A DNA stretch of 64,000 bases from Campylobacter concisus (GTDB lineage: Bacteria > Campylobacterota > Campylobacteria > Campylobacterales > Campylobacteraceae). Positions 17,320-24,334 of this stretch are shown here, in pieces (the first letter of the stretch is position 1; each line of letters starts with the position of its first letter). The stretch spans positions 124,001 to 188,000 of the forward strand of contig NZ_PPAF01000026.1 of the NCBI RefSeq assembly GCF_002913045.1, read 5' to 3'. Position numbers and translations under genes: made by a program. The notes beneath the pieces were generated by a model that was not told the origin of the DNA, did not search any database, and was given only the letters and a program-made list of their open reading frames with translations.

Positions 17320-17508
17320 TTATTTATTTATAAAATTTTTCTCTAGCCACTCGATAGCTTTTGCCTCGGTTTCGAAGCGTCCGCTTTTAGCGACCTGATT
17401 TTGCCCCTCGTAGAAGCGAATCCTGATACCGTCTTGGACGCTATCTACCTTTACTCTAGTGATCTTGTCTTTGTTTAGATAGACCCTATCGTTTAGTTTT
17501 ACGTACAT
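17320..17508 (-). CDS. Conserved small hypothetical protein
   Basis: A 62-residue soluble protein with a good ribosome-binding site (AAGGGAG). The pattern is beta-strands with charged turns (VKLNDRVYLNKDKITRVKV, IRIRFYEGQ) and a C-terminal helix (AKAIEWLEKNF), reminiscent of a small SH3-like or arm-type fold, but I cannot name a family. It lies 27 bases downstream of the modE-like gene on the same strand and probably belongs to the fdhD-modE transcript. A small hairpin (GAGCC/GGCTC at 17293-17307) follows its stop. Confidence 0.6.
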   Translation of the reverse strand: MYVKLNDRVYLNKDKITRVKVDSVQDGIRIRFYEGQNQVAKSGRFETEAKAIEWLEKNFINK

Positions 17509-17535
17509 TTTTTCTCCCTTAAATTTGATGTGGTT

Positions 17536-18303
17536 TTATTTCTTTTTATCTTTTGCGTCGTCTTTGGTCGAGTCCTTTTTCTCACCGTCTTTTTTCAAAA
17601 ATAGCTCCTTAAAGCGCTTATCCGCAAAGTCCTCGATATCGTTTTGTAGCTGCCTATAGGCGTTTATGAGCTCATGCGCGCGCTCGTTTAGCGTCGTGCC
17701 TGCGTTTTCTCCGCCGCCTTGCCTAGTCGTAAAAAGCTCCTCTTTTAGATTTTTTTGCAAAATTTGCAGATGAGTCCAGCATTTTTTATAGTTCATGCCT
17801 AGGATTTCGGCGGCCTTTGAGATCGAGCCGACCTCGGCGATGACGTCCAGGACTTCGGTTTTGCCCTTACCGAATATCAGCTCGCCCTCGTCGTTTTCTA
17901 TCCAAGTTTTGGTTTTTACTCTCATCTTTTTTCCTTTCTTCTCCTTAAAACACCCCAGCTGGCAGTATTTTACGTCGATTTTATAGTCTTTTAGCGTCGA
18001 GCGGATCGTCTTTAGCCCCATGCCCGCAGCCGTGTCTCTAGCGTCTTTGCACAGTATTCTGCCCTTTTCGTCGGTCATCTGTTTTAGCTGCGTCATAACG
18101 GTGTATTTACCGCGTCCGTTTTCCAGCCCGCCAAACTGCCCTAGCTCGCAGTTGTCGATCTTTACGCCCATTTTTTCGGCCTCGTCGCTAACCAGCCCGA
18201 CCTCTACGCCTAGTTTTGAGGCGATCTTAAACGCCGCGCCGCAGTCTAGCCTGCCTTTTGGATTTAGCAGTTTTGCGATCAGTTCGCGGATTTGCTCACT
18301 CAT
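17536..18303 (-). CDS. modE: ModE-type transcriptional regulator with duplicated N-terminal cysteine repeat
   Basis: A 255-residue regulator comparable to Cj1507c, the atypical ModE of C. jejuni that controls molybdate and tungstate uptake. The winged-helix domain (residues about 145-225) has the ModE/LysR helix-turn-helix GSISKAAEILGMNYKKCWTHL. Classical ModE proteins carry C-terminal Mop domains; none is seen here. Instead the N-terminal half contains two tandem repeats, residues 17-57 and 81-119, each of form G-R-(L/I)-x-C ... C-x-L-G-x-F (C21/C52 and C85/C114). The C-terminus is a lysine/aspartate-rich tail. It overlaps fdhD by eight bases. It is the candidate reader of the TATGC-N7-GCATA sites. 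Confidence 0.85.
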   Translation of the reverse strand: MSEQIRELIAKLLNPKGRLDCGAAFKIASKLGVEVGLVSDEAEKMGVKIDNCELGQFGGLENGRGKYTVMTQLKQMTDEKGRILCKDARDTAAGMGLKTIRSTLKDYKIDVKYCQLGCFKEKKGKKMRVKTKTWIENDEGELIFGKGKTEVLDVIAEVGSISKAAEILGMNYKKCWTHLQILQKNLKEELFTTRQGGGENAGTTLNERAHELINAYRQLQNDIEDFADKRFKELFLKKDGEKKDSTKDDAKDKKK

Positions 18304-19078
18304 AGATTCTCTCCGCGCCGCTATATACGTTTATGTTTTCGCCGCGAGCAAAGCCGCATAGCGTGAGGTTAAATTTACGCGCTATCACGACGCCAAGGCT
18401 AGTCGGAGCCGTGCGCGAGACGAGCACAGGGATGCCGTGCATGACGGCCTTTGCGACCATTTCGGAGCTGAGCCTGCCGCTCACCATCAAAAACGAATTT
18501 TGTAGCTGCGAGCCTGCTAGTATAGCTTTGCCGACGGCCTTATCTATGGTGTTGTGCTGAGCGATATCCTCGCCGATGTAAAACTGCTCGCCGCTAACAA
18601 AAAGCTTAGCCGTATGCACACAGCCAGTCATCTCGTAAAGCTCGCACTGCGTGTAAAACTGCCCCATCTGGCGCAAAATTTCGTCTTTGTTAAATTTGAC
18701 GTCGGCCTTTATGGAACGCGCCGCCATAGCCTCAGGGTCGATGTTTGCCGTTGAGCTACGCCCGCAGCCGCTGATTATCACCTTTTCCTCGTCAAACTGC
18801 TCGAGGCGTTTTTCGTTTATTTTAGCCTTTATCCGCACGCTTAAAGCGTCGCTTGAGAGCTCTATACTCTCGATATCCTCAGGGCTTGCGATCAAATTTT
18901 CGCTGATGAGATAGCCCGCAGCCAGAGCCTCCTGATCGGTCGGAGTCGCCATGAGCGCGCCGAAACGCTTGCCGTTTATGTAGATCTCAAGCTTGATCTC
19001 GCGCACCAAAATATCATCAACGGCGCTTTTTTGCGCGCCTTTAAATTTGGTGATTTGGGTCGTAAAAATAGGTTGCAT
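18296..19078 (-). CDS. fdhD: Formate dehydrogenase accessory sulfurtransferase FdhD
   Basis: FdhD transfers sulfur to the Mo/W-bis-MGD cofactor before it is inserted into formate dehydrogenase. The 260-residue protein has the family pattern PTDQEALAAGYLISE, a single active-loop cysteine at C105 (IISGCGRSS), FYTQCELYEMTGCVHTA, EDIAQHNTIDKAVG and SGRLSSEMVAKA. E. coli has a C-x-x-C loop at this place; here the second cysteine is absent, as only the first is essential there. It is the first gene of the fdhD, modE, small-protein transcript. A TATGC-N7-GCATA site lies 138 bp upstream of its start. Confidence 0.92.
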   Translation of the reverse strand: MQPIFTTQITKFKGAQKSAVDDILVREIKLEIYINGKRFGALMATPTDQEALAAGYLISENLIASPEDIESIELSSDALSVRIKAKINEKRLEQFDEEKVIISGCGRSSTANIDPEAMAARSIKADVKFNKDEILRQMGQFYTQCELYEMTGCVHTAKLFVSGEQFYIGEDIAQHNTIDKAVGKAILAGSQLQNSFLMVSGRLSSEMVAKAVMHGIPVLVSRTAPTSLGVVIARKFNLTLCGFARGENINVYSGAERIYE

Positions 19079-19215
19079 TATTTTCCTTAATTTTTGCGAA
19101 ATGATAGCTTGAAAATCTAAATTTAAGATTTGATTGTAGTGAATTATTGCTTAAATCAAGCAAAAACTTAAACGTATTTTAGCGCGTTTTTATCGGTATC
19201 TGATGATGATTTGTA

Positions 19216-19232
19216 TATGCGAATTTAGCATA
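19216..19232. promoter_or_regulatory. Putative ModE operator upstream of fdhD-modE
   Basis: TATGC-GAATTTA-GCATA; the dyad extends to TATATGC...GCATATA (19214-19234). If ModE binds here it would control its own operon. Confidence 0.6.
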
Positions 19233-19507
19233 TATCTTAAGATATTTTTGACCACGATTTTATCATTATCTATTATTTGCATAAGAAATGAAGGAATAAT
19301 AAAAAATAGCATAAGGCTAGAACGAGATCGCACATAACTTGCTGCATATGTAGATTAAATTTTGAAAAATTATAAATATAATTTGCGGCCTGACGTAAGA
19401 CCGAGAAGGAAATTTATATTATAGAGTCGAGTCAAAAAACTAATTTTATCAAGCCGTATTTTACTGTTATATGGCCCGTGCATGACTCAAACACGCCGAC
19501 CGTATAT

Positions 19508-19542
19508 AAAAAGCCCTTAATTATATTCATTAAGGGCTTTTT
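19508..19542. terminator. Strong bidirectional terminator
   Basis: A perfect 13-bp stem AAAAAGCCCTTAA/TTAAGGGCTTTTT with a 9-base loop; it has an A tract on one side and a T tract on the other, so it can act on both strands. Confidence 0.8.
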
Positions 19543-20204
19543 ATATGAAAACTTAGACATTTTGCCGATGAAAAATCATTTTCGAGCGATAAAGTTTCGT
19601 CTAAGTTTTTATATTTTTCTTTTGCTCGGTCAAAGAAAAATATCGGCCGTCTGCCAAGACCTTACAGCAAACTCATTTGAGTTTGCTAAGTAAGTATTAA
19701 CATATTATCATATGTAGGGGTTGTTTGTTCTTAATATTTTGATAAATGATATCAAGTTCTAAGACTGTATGATGGAATTAGAAGCTATTGTTTTTTATTA
19801 AGTTAAAGTAAATTTTGGTTTATATGGAAATTTACTTTTATTTTTTTATTTGGTATTTTAGCACAAATTTTCAAAATTAAGATGTTGCTAGTTTCCTTAT
19901 AACATAAATAAAGATTAAAGTATAGATTGTTTTTTAGCAAGAAATAAGAATCAAAAAGAAGAGTATTTTGTGCGGGGTTAAGATTATTTGACAAAACAAG
20001 CATCGCTATAATACAGCCGTATTCGTTTTTGCAGTCGTATTAAAACCTTCGATTTGGTTATGTTTTAAATATGTCCATGCTATAAGAGCCTTATTTTTCC
20101 AAATCCCAACTATCGTATCCGTAAGAATTCCGTCTTGAGAACCGACAAAGCTTAATATTTTTCTCTTCTGTATCGGTTTGAGTATTTATTAGAATTAATC
20201 TCAC

Positions 20205-20477
20205 TTAAACTATCGCCACTCTTTTACCGCAAGCTTTTATGTAGTTAAAGAACGTTTTATACTTGATATTATACGCTCCGCTTTCTATTCTAGCTACGGC
20301 AGACTGAGTTATGCCCATCCTTTGAGCTACTTCGCTTTGAGTTAGTCCAGCCTCGTTTCTGGCGTCTATTAAAGCTTCTATGGCTTTATATTCGTCCTCC
20401 AGCGCATCGTATTGCGCTTTAAATTCCGGATTTTTTAGCTCTTCTTTTAAAACTTCTCTAAAATTAACGGTTCCCAT
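20205..20477 (-). CDS. HigA-type antitoxin, XRE helix-turn-helix
   Basis: A 90-residue DNA-binding protein. Residues about 40-80 form an XRE/Cro-type helix-turn-helix (NEAGLTQSEVAQRMGITQSA followed by VARIESG). The gene is second in a toxin-first pair and overlaps the toxin by 14 bases, the arrangement of higBA systems. The antitoxin would neutralise the toxin and repress the operon; an imperfect palindrome over the promoter fits this. Confidence 0.85.
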   Translation of the reverse strand: MGTVNFREVLKEELKNPEFKAQYDALEDEYKAIEALIDARNEAGLTQSEVAQRMGITQSAVARIESGAYNIKYKTFFNYIKACGKRVAIV

Positions 20478-20793
20478 CTCTAAATTCCTTTAATCTTTGT
20501 TCTGCCAAATTTAGTATACTTTTAGGCGTTTTTTGCGTTTTTTTAACAAAAGTTAGCAGGATTATTATCATTTTGCCGATTTCATAACAATATATGCTTC
20601 TAGTTATACCTTCATCAGACTTTATGCGTATCTCAAATAGTCCGCCTTTTAGGCTTTTGGTATACGGCTCTCCTAAGCTATTGCCTCTAGTTTCTAAAAG
20701 CTCGAACATTTTATAGCCTCTTTGTCCAAGTCCTACGGGTAATCCTAAGAACTCATCTTTTATGGCTTCGTTTGCAAATTCTATGCTCCACAT
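20464..20793 (-). CDS. HigB/RelE-type toxin (Gp49-like)
   Basis: A 109-residue basic protein of the phage-derived Gp49/HigB-like RelE superfamily, expected to cut mRNA on the ribosome. Family segments are the N-terminal helix (FANEAIKDEFLGLPVGLGQRG), the strand GLFEIRIKSDEGITRSIYCY, then IIILLTFVKKTQKTPKSILNLAEQRL with the typical F-x-K-K-x-x-x-T-P. It precedes the antitoxin gene with a 14-base overlap. On an element whose mobility genes are broken, the pair could act to stop loss of the island. Confidence 0.85.
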   Translation of the reverse strand: MWSIEFANEAIKDEFLGLPVGLGQRGYKMFELLETRGNSLGEPYTKSLKGGLFEIRIKSDEGITRSIYCYEIGKMIIILLTFVKKTQKTPKSILNLAEQRLKEFRDGNR

Positions 20794-20820
20794 CGTAACC
20801 CTTTTATGTGACTAAGTCTT

Positions 20821-20839
20821 ATTATACCATATATGATAT
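20821..20839 (-). promoter_or_regulatory. Promoter and palindromic operator of the toxin-antitoxin operon
   Basis: Minus-strand -10 TATAAT (20826-20821) touches an imperfect palindrome ATACCATA-TATGATAT (20824-20839, one mismatch), a usual place for antitoxin autorepression. Confidence 0.5.
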
Positions 20840-20892
20840 AAAATGCAGTTTGTTTTATATGCTTATTGCTAAATAAACAACTTGATATAAAA

Positions 20893-22050
20893 TTATTCAT
20901 AAAGCCTCTCCACCATCTCTCTTCCGCTACCTGGCATCAGCTTAGCTTATCTTAGGGTGTGATTGATATCCGAGTGATTCATTAGCTTTTTTATCGTTAG
21001 TATCGGAGTGCCCTTTATGGCAAGATGCGAAGCGAATGTATGTCTAAGCGTATGGATAACTACTCTATTAGTAGCATCTCTTATATCTAAATTTTGATTA
21101 AAAAGCTTATTAAGTAGCGGCTGCAAGACGTTTTGAATAGTAGCTTTTGGTTTATTTACCAAAAAGTTGTTCGGGGATAGGGCAGTATAAATTTGATTGA
21201 TCATCTCCAAAGCCCTTTTGCTTAAAAACCCCGTATACGTGCTCTTTGTCTTAAAATCACTTATGGTGACCGACTTGGTAGATAGTGCTAAATCCTTTTT
21301 CTTGATATTTAAAATTCCTTCTAATCTAGCTCCCGTACATAAAGCAAGCTCAACGAATAGCCCTAGGGCGAAGTCTTCTTTGACAGCTACTTCTTTGCGC
21401 AAAAGTTCTATCTCTATAAGCTCTAAAAACCTTTCTCGTTTGTTGTTTGGCTTTTTTAGCTCTATCTTATATGGGCTAATATGATTAATAAGATCATTTT
21501 TTATAGCGTGGTTAAAAATCGTCCTAACGATACCCATGATGGCGTCGATCCTGGATTGCGACAGCTTTCGTTTTGTTTTAGGTGAGATTATTTGAGAAAT
21601 ATCTTTATGATGCTTATTTATCATCTCGGGCGTCATTTGCGTCGTGGCTAGACCGCCTAACTTATCCTTATGGTAAATTTCATAATCCCTTCGTTGCTCT
21701 TTTATATTGATGGCGTTACCCGGTTCTTTTTCTAGTTTAAAACTAAAAAAGGCATCTGATATCTCGTCAAATTTAAGCGAGTTTTTGTTATTCTTGGCAG
21801 TTATTTTCTTGGTTATGCTATCCGGCAATTCACCGTTTCTTTGTTTGGCGTCGAATTCTTTCTTTTTATTATATGCGTAGGTTATATTTACGCCTTCGGA
21901 TTTTGATCAGATTTTTACGTCGGCCTTTTTGCCTTCAAGCGTAACTCTCATATAAAAAACTACATCGCCGTTAGCTAGATTATTAAAGAAAATTCCGGGA
22001 TATTTATTGACTCCAAAAGCAGAGTTGTAATTTTTAAGTTTTCCTGCCAT
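20893..22050 (-). pseudogene. Tyrosine recombinase (integrase), two nonsense codons
   Basis: The intact gene would encode 385 residues from ATG at 22050 to TAA at 20893. Codon 48 is TGA (21909-21907; a glycine GGA in KI-G-SKSEG is likely ancestral). Codon 368 is TAA (20949-20947) exactly where HTLR-Y-AKLMPGSGREMVERLYE is expected, so the catalytic tyrosine codon itself is destroyed. Other catalytic residues are present: R in CTGARLEG, H-x-x-R in HTLRHTFASHL, and the H in LMNHSDINH. The remaining open frame (21828-20947) lacks both the N-terminal arm-binding part and the nucleophile. Position next to attR fits the integrase of this island. Confidence 0.88.
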
Positions 22051-22061
22051 AATACCCCCTA

Positions 22062-22090
22062 AATTTATTCCCTATTTGTTCCCAAAATTT
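22062..22090 (+). repeat. Right copy of the 29-bp terminal direct repeat
   Basis: 27 of 29 bases identical to 2201-2229, including TTCCCTATTTGTTCCC; lies between the integrase start and attR. Confidence 0.5.
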
Positions 22091-22199
22091 GTAAAAATGT
22101 ATGATATTTTAGTGTAACTTAGAATATGCTTAAGCTATTAAATGGCGTATTTTAGGGATTTATAGAGTATTTTGGAGTATTTAAGAATTATATATTTTT

Positions 22200-22265
22200 G
22201 AACCCAGCATCCGGAGCCATTTATCTTCAAAAATCCTTTTAAAATCCCGATTTTAACGATGTTTC
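22200..22265 (+). repeat. attR: duplicated 3' end of tRNA-Asn
   Basis: GAACCCAGCATCCGGAGCCA copies the T-arm and acceptor end of tRNA-Asn including CCA. 63 of 66 bases match 2106-2171. It is too short to be a functional tRNA. The 439-bp gap 22051-22489 holds this site, the right terminal repeat and a degenerate left-arm-like sequence (22266-22320), but no gene. Confidence 0.85.
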
Positions 22266-22489
22266 AAGAAATTTAAGCTTTCTTATTTTTTGTATTTTTC
22301 CCCTTTATTTCCCCTCAGTTTTATTTTCTGTTTCAAAGTATATCGTTCTGTTTGCGGTCAAAATGCGATTAGATATTCATCTTTGGACGAAGTTAAAACA
22401 ATTTTCCTTTATTCATTCTAGCTTCATTTAAGGCTTTTATAATGCGCTCATCCAAACGAAAGTTGGAAATCAAAATAAAAGGATCAAAA

Positions 22490-22975
22490 ATGAAAAAGAT
22501 ATTAGGCACGGCAGTTTTAGCAGCAGTTTTGGGAGTGACAGGCTTGCAAGCAGCTATCACATCAAAGGATGCTTTAAACATAGCTGAGAAAAATTTCCCA
22601 GGCTCAAGCGTCAAAGATATCGAGATGGATGTCAAAAACGGTGCGACATTTTACAAGATAGAGTCTTTTAGAGATAGCGTTAAACAAGAGATTAAGATCG
22701 ACGCTAATAGCGATCAGATCGTTAAAGTAGAGAATAAAAATAAAAAATATATCTTGCCGATCGAAGCGGTAGATTTTTCAAAATTTGCTCTTGGCATCGA
22801 CGAGGCTGTGGCCAAAGCTCAAGCGCTTGAAGCTGGCTGGAGTCTTGATGAGGTAGACCTTGATAATAAAAATGGTGCTTGGATATACAAAGTAGAGCTT
22901 AAGCGCGACAGGAGCGAGAAAAAAGTGATCATAAACGCTCAAACTGGCGAGATAATCGGCAACTATACAAAGTGA
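22490..22975 (+). CDS. Periplasmic PepSY-domain protein
   Basis: A 161-residue secreted protein with a Sec signal peptide (MKKILGTAVLAAVLGVTGLQAA) and two PepSY-type units: residues about 22-75 (ALNIAEKNFPGSSVKDIEMD, then FYKIESFRD) and about 95-160 (GIDEAVAKAQALEAGWSLDE, then WIYKVELKRD and INAQTGEIIG). PepSY modules occur in periplasmic sensors and protease inhibitors. The start at 22490 is chosen for AAAAGGATC upstream and the signal peptide; the frame opens earlier at 22442. It heads a four-gene run with another PepSY-type protein and a two-component system, so it may be sensed by, or regulate, that kinase. Confidence 0.8.
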   Translation: MKKILGTAVLAAVLGVTGLQAAITSKDALNIAEKNFPGSSVKDIEMDVKNGATFYKIESFRDSVKQEIKIDANSDQIVKVENKNKKYILPIEAVDFSKFALGIDEAVAKAQALEAGWSLDEVDLDNKNGAWIYKVELKRDRSEKKVIINAQTGEIIGNYTK

Positions 22976-23021
22976 TCTAGCGCCCTTTTTTGGGCATTAA
23001 ATTTTTATAAAGGTGAAAAAG

Positions 23022-23660
23022 ATGAGTGAAAATTTAGTTCAAAATTTAAATGAGAAAGTTAGCAAGCAGAGTTTAGAGAGAAATTTGAATAAAAATTTAA
23101 ACGAAAATAAAGTCGCTGATTTTAGCAAAAACGAGAGAGAAAATTTAAGTAAAAATGCTGCTAATAAAAATAGTTACAAAAATTTAGACAAGAGCGAGCA
23201 AAGCCCTGAAAATTTAGATAAAAATTTAAGCCAAACAGCTCCGAAATGCAAAGCTCAAAATTTCTTTAAAAATGCGCTTGAGCTTTCACTTCAAGGTGCA
23301 GCGGATTTGCTCATCTACGCAGGCAAGGCTGGAGTGTGGCTATCAAACGCTTCAAACCACCTAAAAAACGAGGTGAAAAGAGCGGAGCTATCAAAGATAA
23401 ATGAAGGGCAGGCCAAATTTGAAGGGCTGGCTTGCATCACACCAGAAAGAGTTAAAGAGCTCATTTTAGAGCGCCTAAAAGTAGAGCCAAACGAGGTGGA
23501 ATTTGCGCCGATCTATCTAGCAAAAAAACAAAGTTTTGGCACATTTTGCACGGAGTATTTTTATAACGCAAGGGCTAAAAATAAGGGCTTTTTGTATGAT
23601 TTTAAGATAGGCGCAGCAAATGGCGAAATTTTAAATCTAAAAATAAAAAGTCAAATTTGA
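23022..23660 (+). CDS. Unknown protein with low-complexity Asn/Lys/Leu N-terminus and PepSY-like C-terminus
   Basis: A 212-residue protein, start chosen at ATG 23022, eight bases after AAAGG. Residues 1-75 are a low-complexity segment rich in N, L, K, E with repeated NLNKNL/NLDKNL units, arising from repeated AAATTTA in the DNA. Residues about 80-110 are more hydrophobic (LELSLQGAADLLIYAGKAGV). The C-terminal half (ITPERVKELILERLKVEPNE, then FLYDFKIGAANGEIL) resembles a PepSY fold. No clear signal peptide is seen; the hydrophobic stretch may be a membrane anchor. It lies between the first PepSY gene and the response regulator on the same strand. No specific function can be assigned. Confidence 0.65.
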   Translation: MSENLVQNLNEKVSKQSLERNLNKNLNENKVADFSKNERENLSKNAANKNSYKNLDKSEQSPENLDKNLSQTAPKCKAQNFFKNALELSLQGAADLLIYAGKAGVWLSNASNHLKNEVKRAELSKINEGQAKFEGLACITPERVKELILERLKVEPNEVEFAPIYLAKKQSFGTFCTEYFYNARAKNKGFLYDFKIGAANGEILNLKIKSQI

Positions 23661-23692
23661 TAAAATAGCTAGCAAAACCAATAGAGGCAAAG

Positions 23693-24310
23693 ATGAAAAT
23701 TTTAGTCGTTGAGGACGAAATAGACCTAAATAGCGTCATCACAAGGCACCTAAAGAAAAACGGATATAGTGTCGATAGCGCGTTTAACGGCGAGGAGGCG
23801 ATGGACTTTACCGCCGTCGCGCACTACGATCTCATCGTGCTTGATATCATGATGCCAGTGATGGACGGACTTACATTTTTGCAAAGATCGCGCACCGCAA
23901 AGCTAGCGACCCCTGTGCTGATACTGACAGCCAAAGACGATGTGGATGACGTTGTAAAGGGGCTTGACGCGGGTGCGGATGATTATTTGGTAAAGCCATT
24001 TGATTTTAAGGAGCTACTAGCTAGGGTACGCACGCTCATTCGCCGAAACAGCGGCAACGTGGCTAATGAAATTTATGCAGGCGAGCTAAAGATCGATCTT
24101 TCAAAAAAGTCGGTCGAATTTGGCGGCGAGCAGATCGAGCTAACTGGCAAAGAGTATGAAATTTTAGAGTTTTTGATGCTAAACAAGGGCAGAATTTTAA
24201 CCCGCGACCAGATCAAAGAGTACGTCTGGGGCTTCGACTATACGGGTAGCTCAAATGTCATCGATGTGCTTATAAAAAACATAAGAAAAAGCTTGGCGAG
24301 TGCGATGTGA
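23693..24310 (+). CDS. OmpR-family response regulator, C-terminus frameshifted
   Basis: A two-component regulator: receiver domain (residues 1-120: VVEDEIDLNS, phosphoacceptor D in LIVLDIMMPVMDG, T in LTAKDD, K in YLVKPFD) and OmpR/PhoB winged helix (ELTGKEYEILEFLML, then GRILTRDQIKEYVWG). The open frame ends at 205 residues after KNIRKSLASAM. The other frame continues LGECDVIQTKRGLGYVIKD to 24351, the normal wing and end of this family. One more A in the A5 run at 24286-24290 restores it. As read, the DNA-binding wing is lost. It is either a real lesion, a slippage-controlled site, or a sequencing error. The intact form would overlap the kinase start by 17 bases. Confidence 0.85.
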   Translation: MKILVVEDEIDLNSVITRHLKKNGYSVDSAFNGEEAMDFTAVAHYDLIVLDIMMPVMDGLTFLQRSRTAKLATPVLILTAKDDVDDVVKGLDAGADDYLVKPFDFKELLARVRTLIRRNSGNVANEIYAGELKIDLSKKSVEFGGEQIELTGKEYEILEFLMLNKGRILTRDQIKEYVWGFDYTGSSNVIDVLIKNIRKSLASAM

Positions 24311-24334
24311 TCCAGACTAAAAGAGGGCTTGGCT

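Larger units (their letters stand above)
19079..20204. other. 1.1-kb gap without a convincing gene
   Basis: Between fdhD and the toxin-antitoxin pair. It holds the ModE-type dyad at 19216 and a strong bidirectional terminator at 19508-19542. A stretch of about 55 codons open on the minus strand (about 20035-20195, containing LSFVGSQDGILTDTIVGIWK) lacks a start codon and may be a gene remnant. Nothing else is supported. Confidence 0.6.

Noticed and set aside
19478-19693. 71-codon frame on the plus strand
   Set aside because: It runs through a perfect intrinsic terminator and has no ribosome-binding site or family features.
19803-20003. 66-codon minus-strand frame in the gap after the toxin-antitoxin genes
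   Set aside because: AT-rich, no start signal and no recognisable protein pattern.
21907-21909. In-frame TGA in the integrase as another selenocysteine codon
   Set aside because: No hairpin of the SECIS type follows and tyrosine recombinases are not selenoproteins; a second stop (TAA) also interrupts the gene.
22200-22222. Second tRNA-Asn gene
   Set aside because: Only the T-arm/acceptor part is present; no D-arm or anticodon arm precedes it. It is the attR copy.
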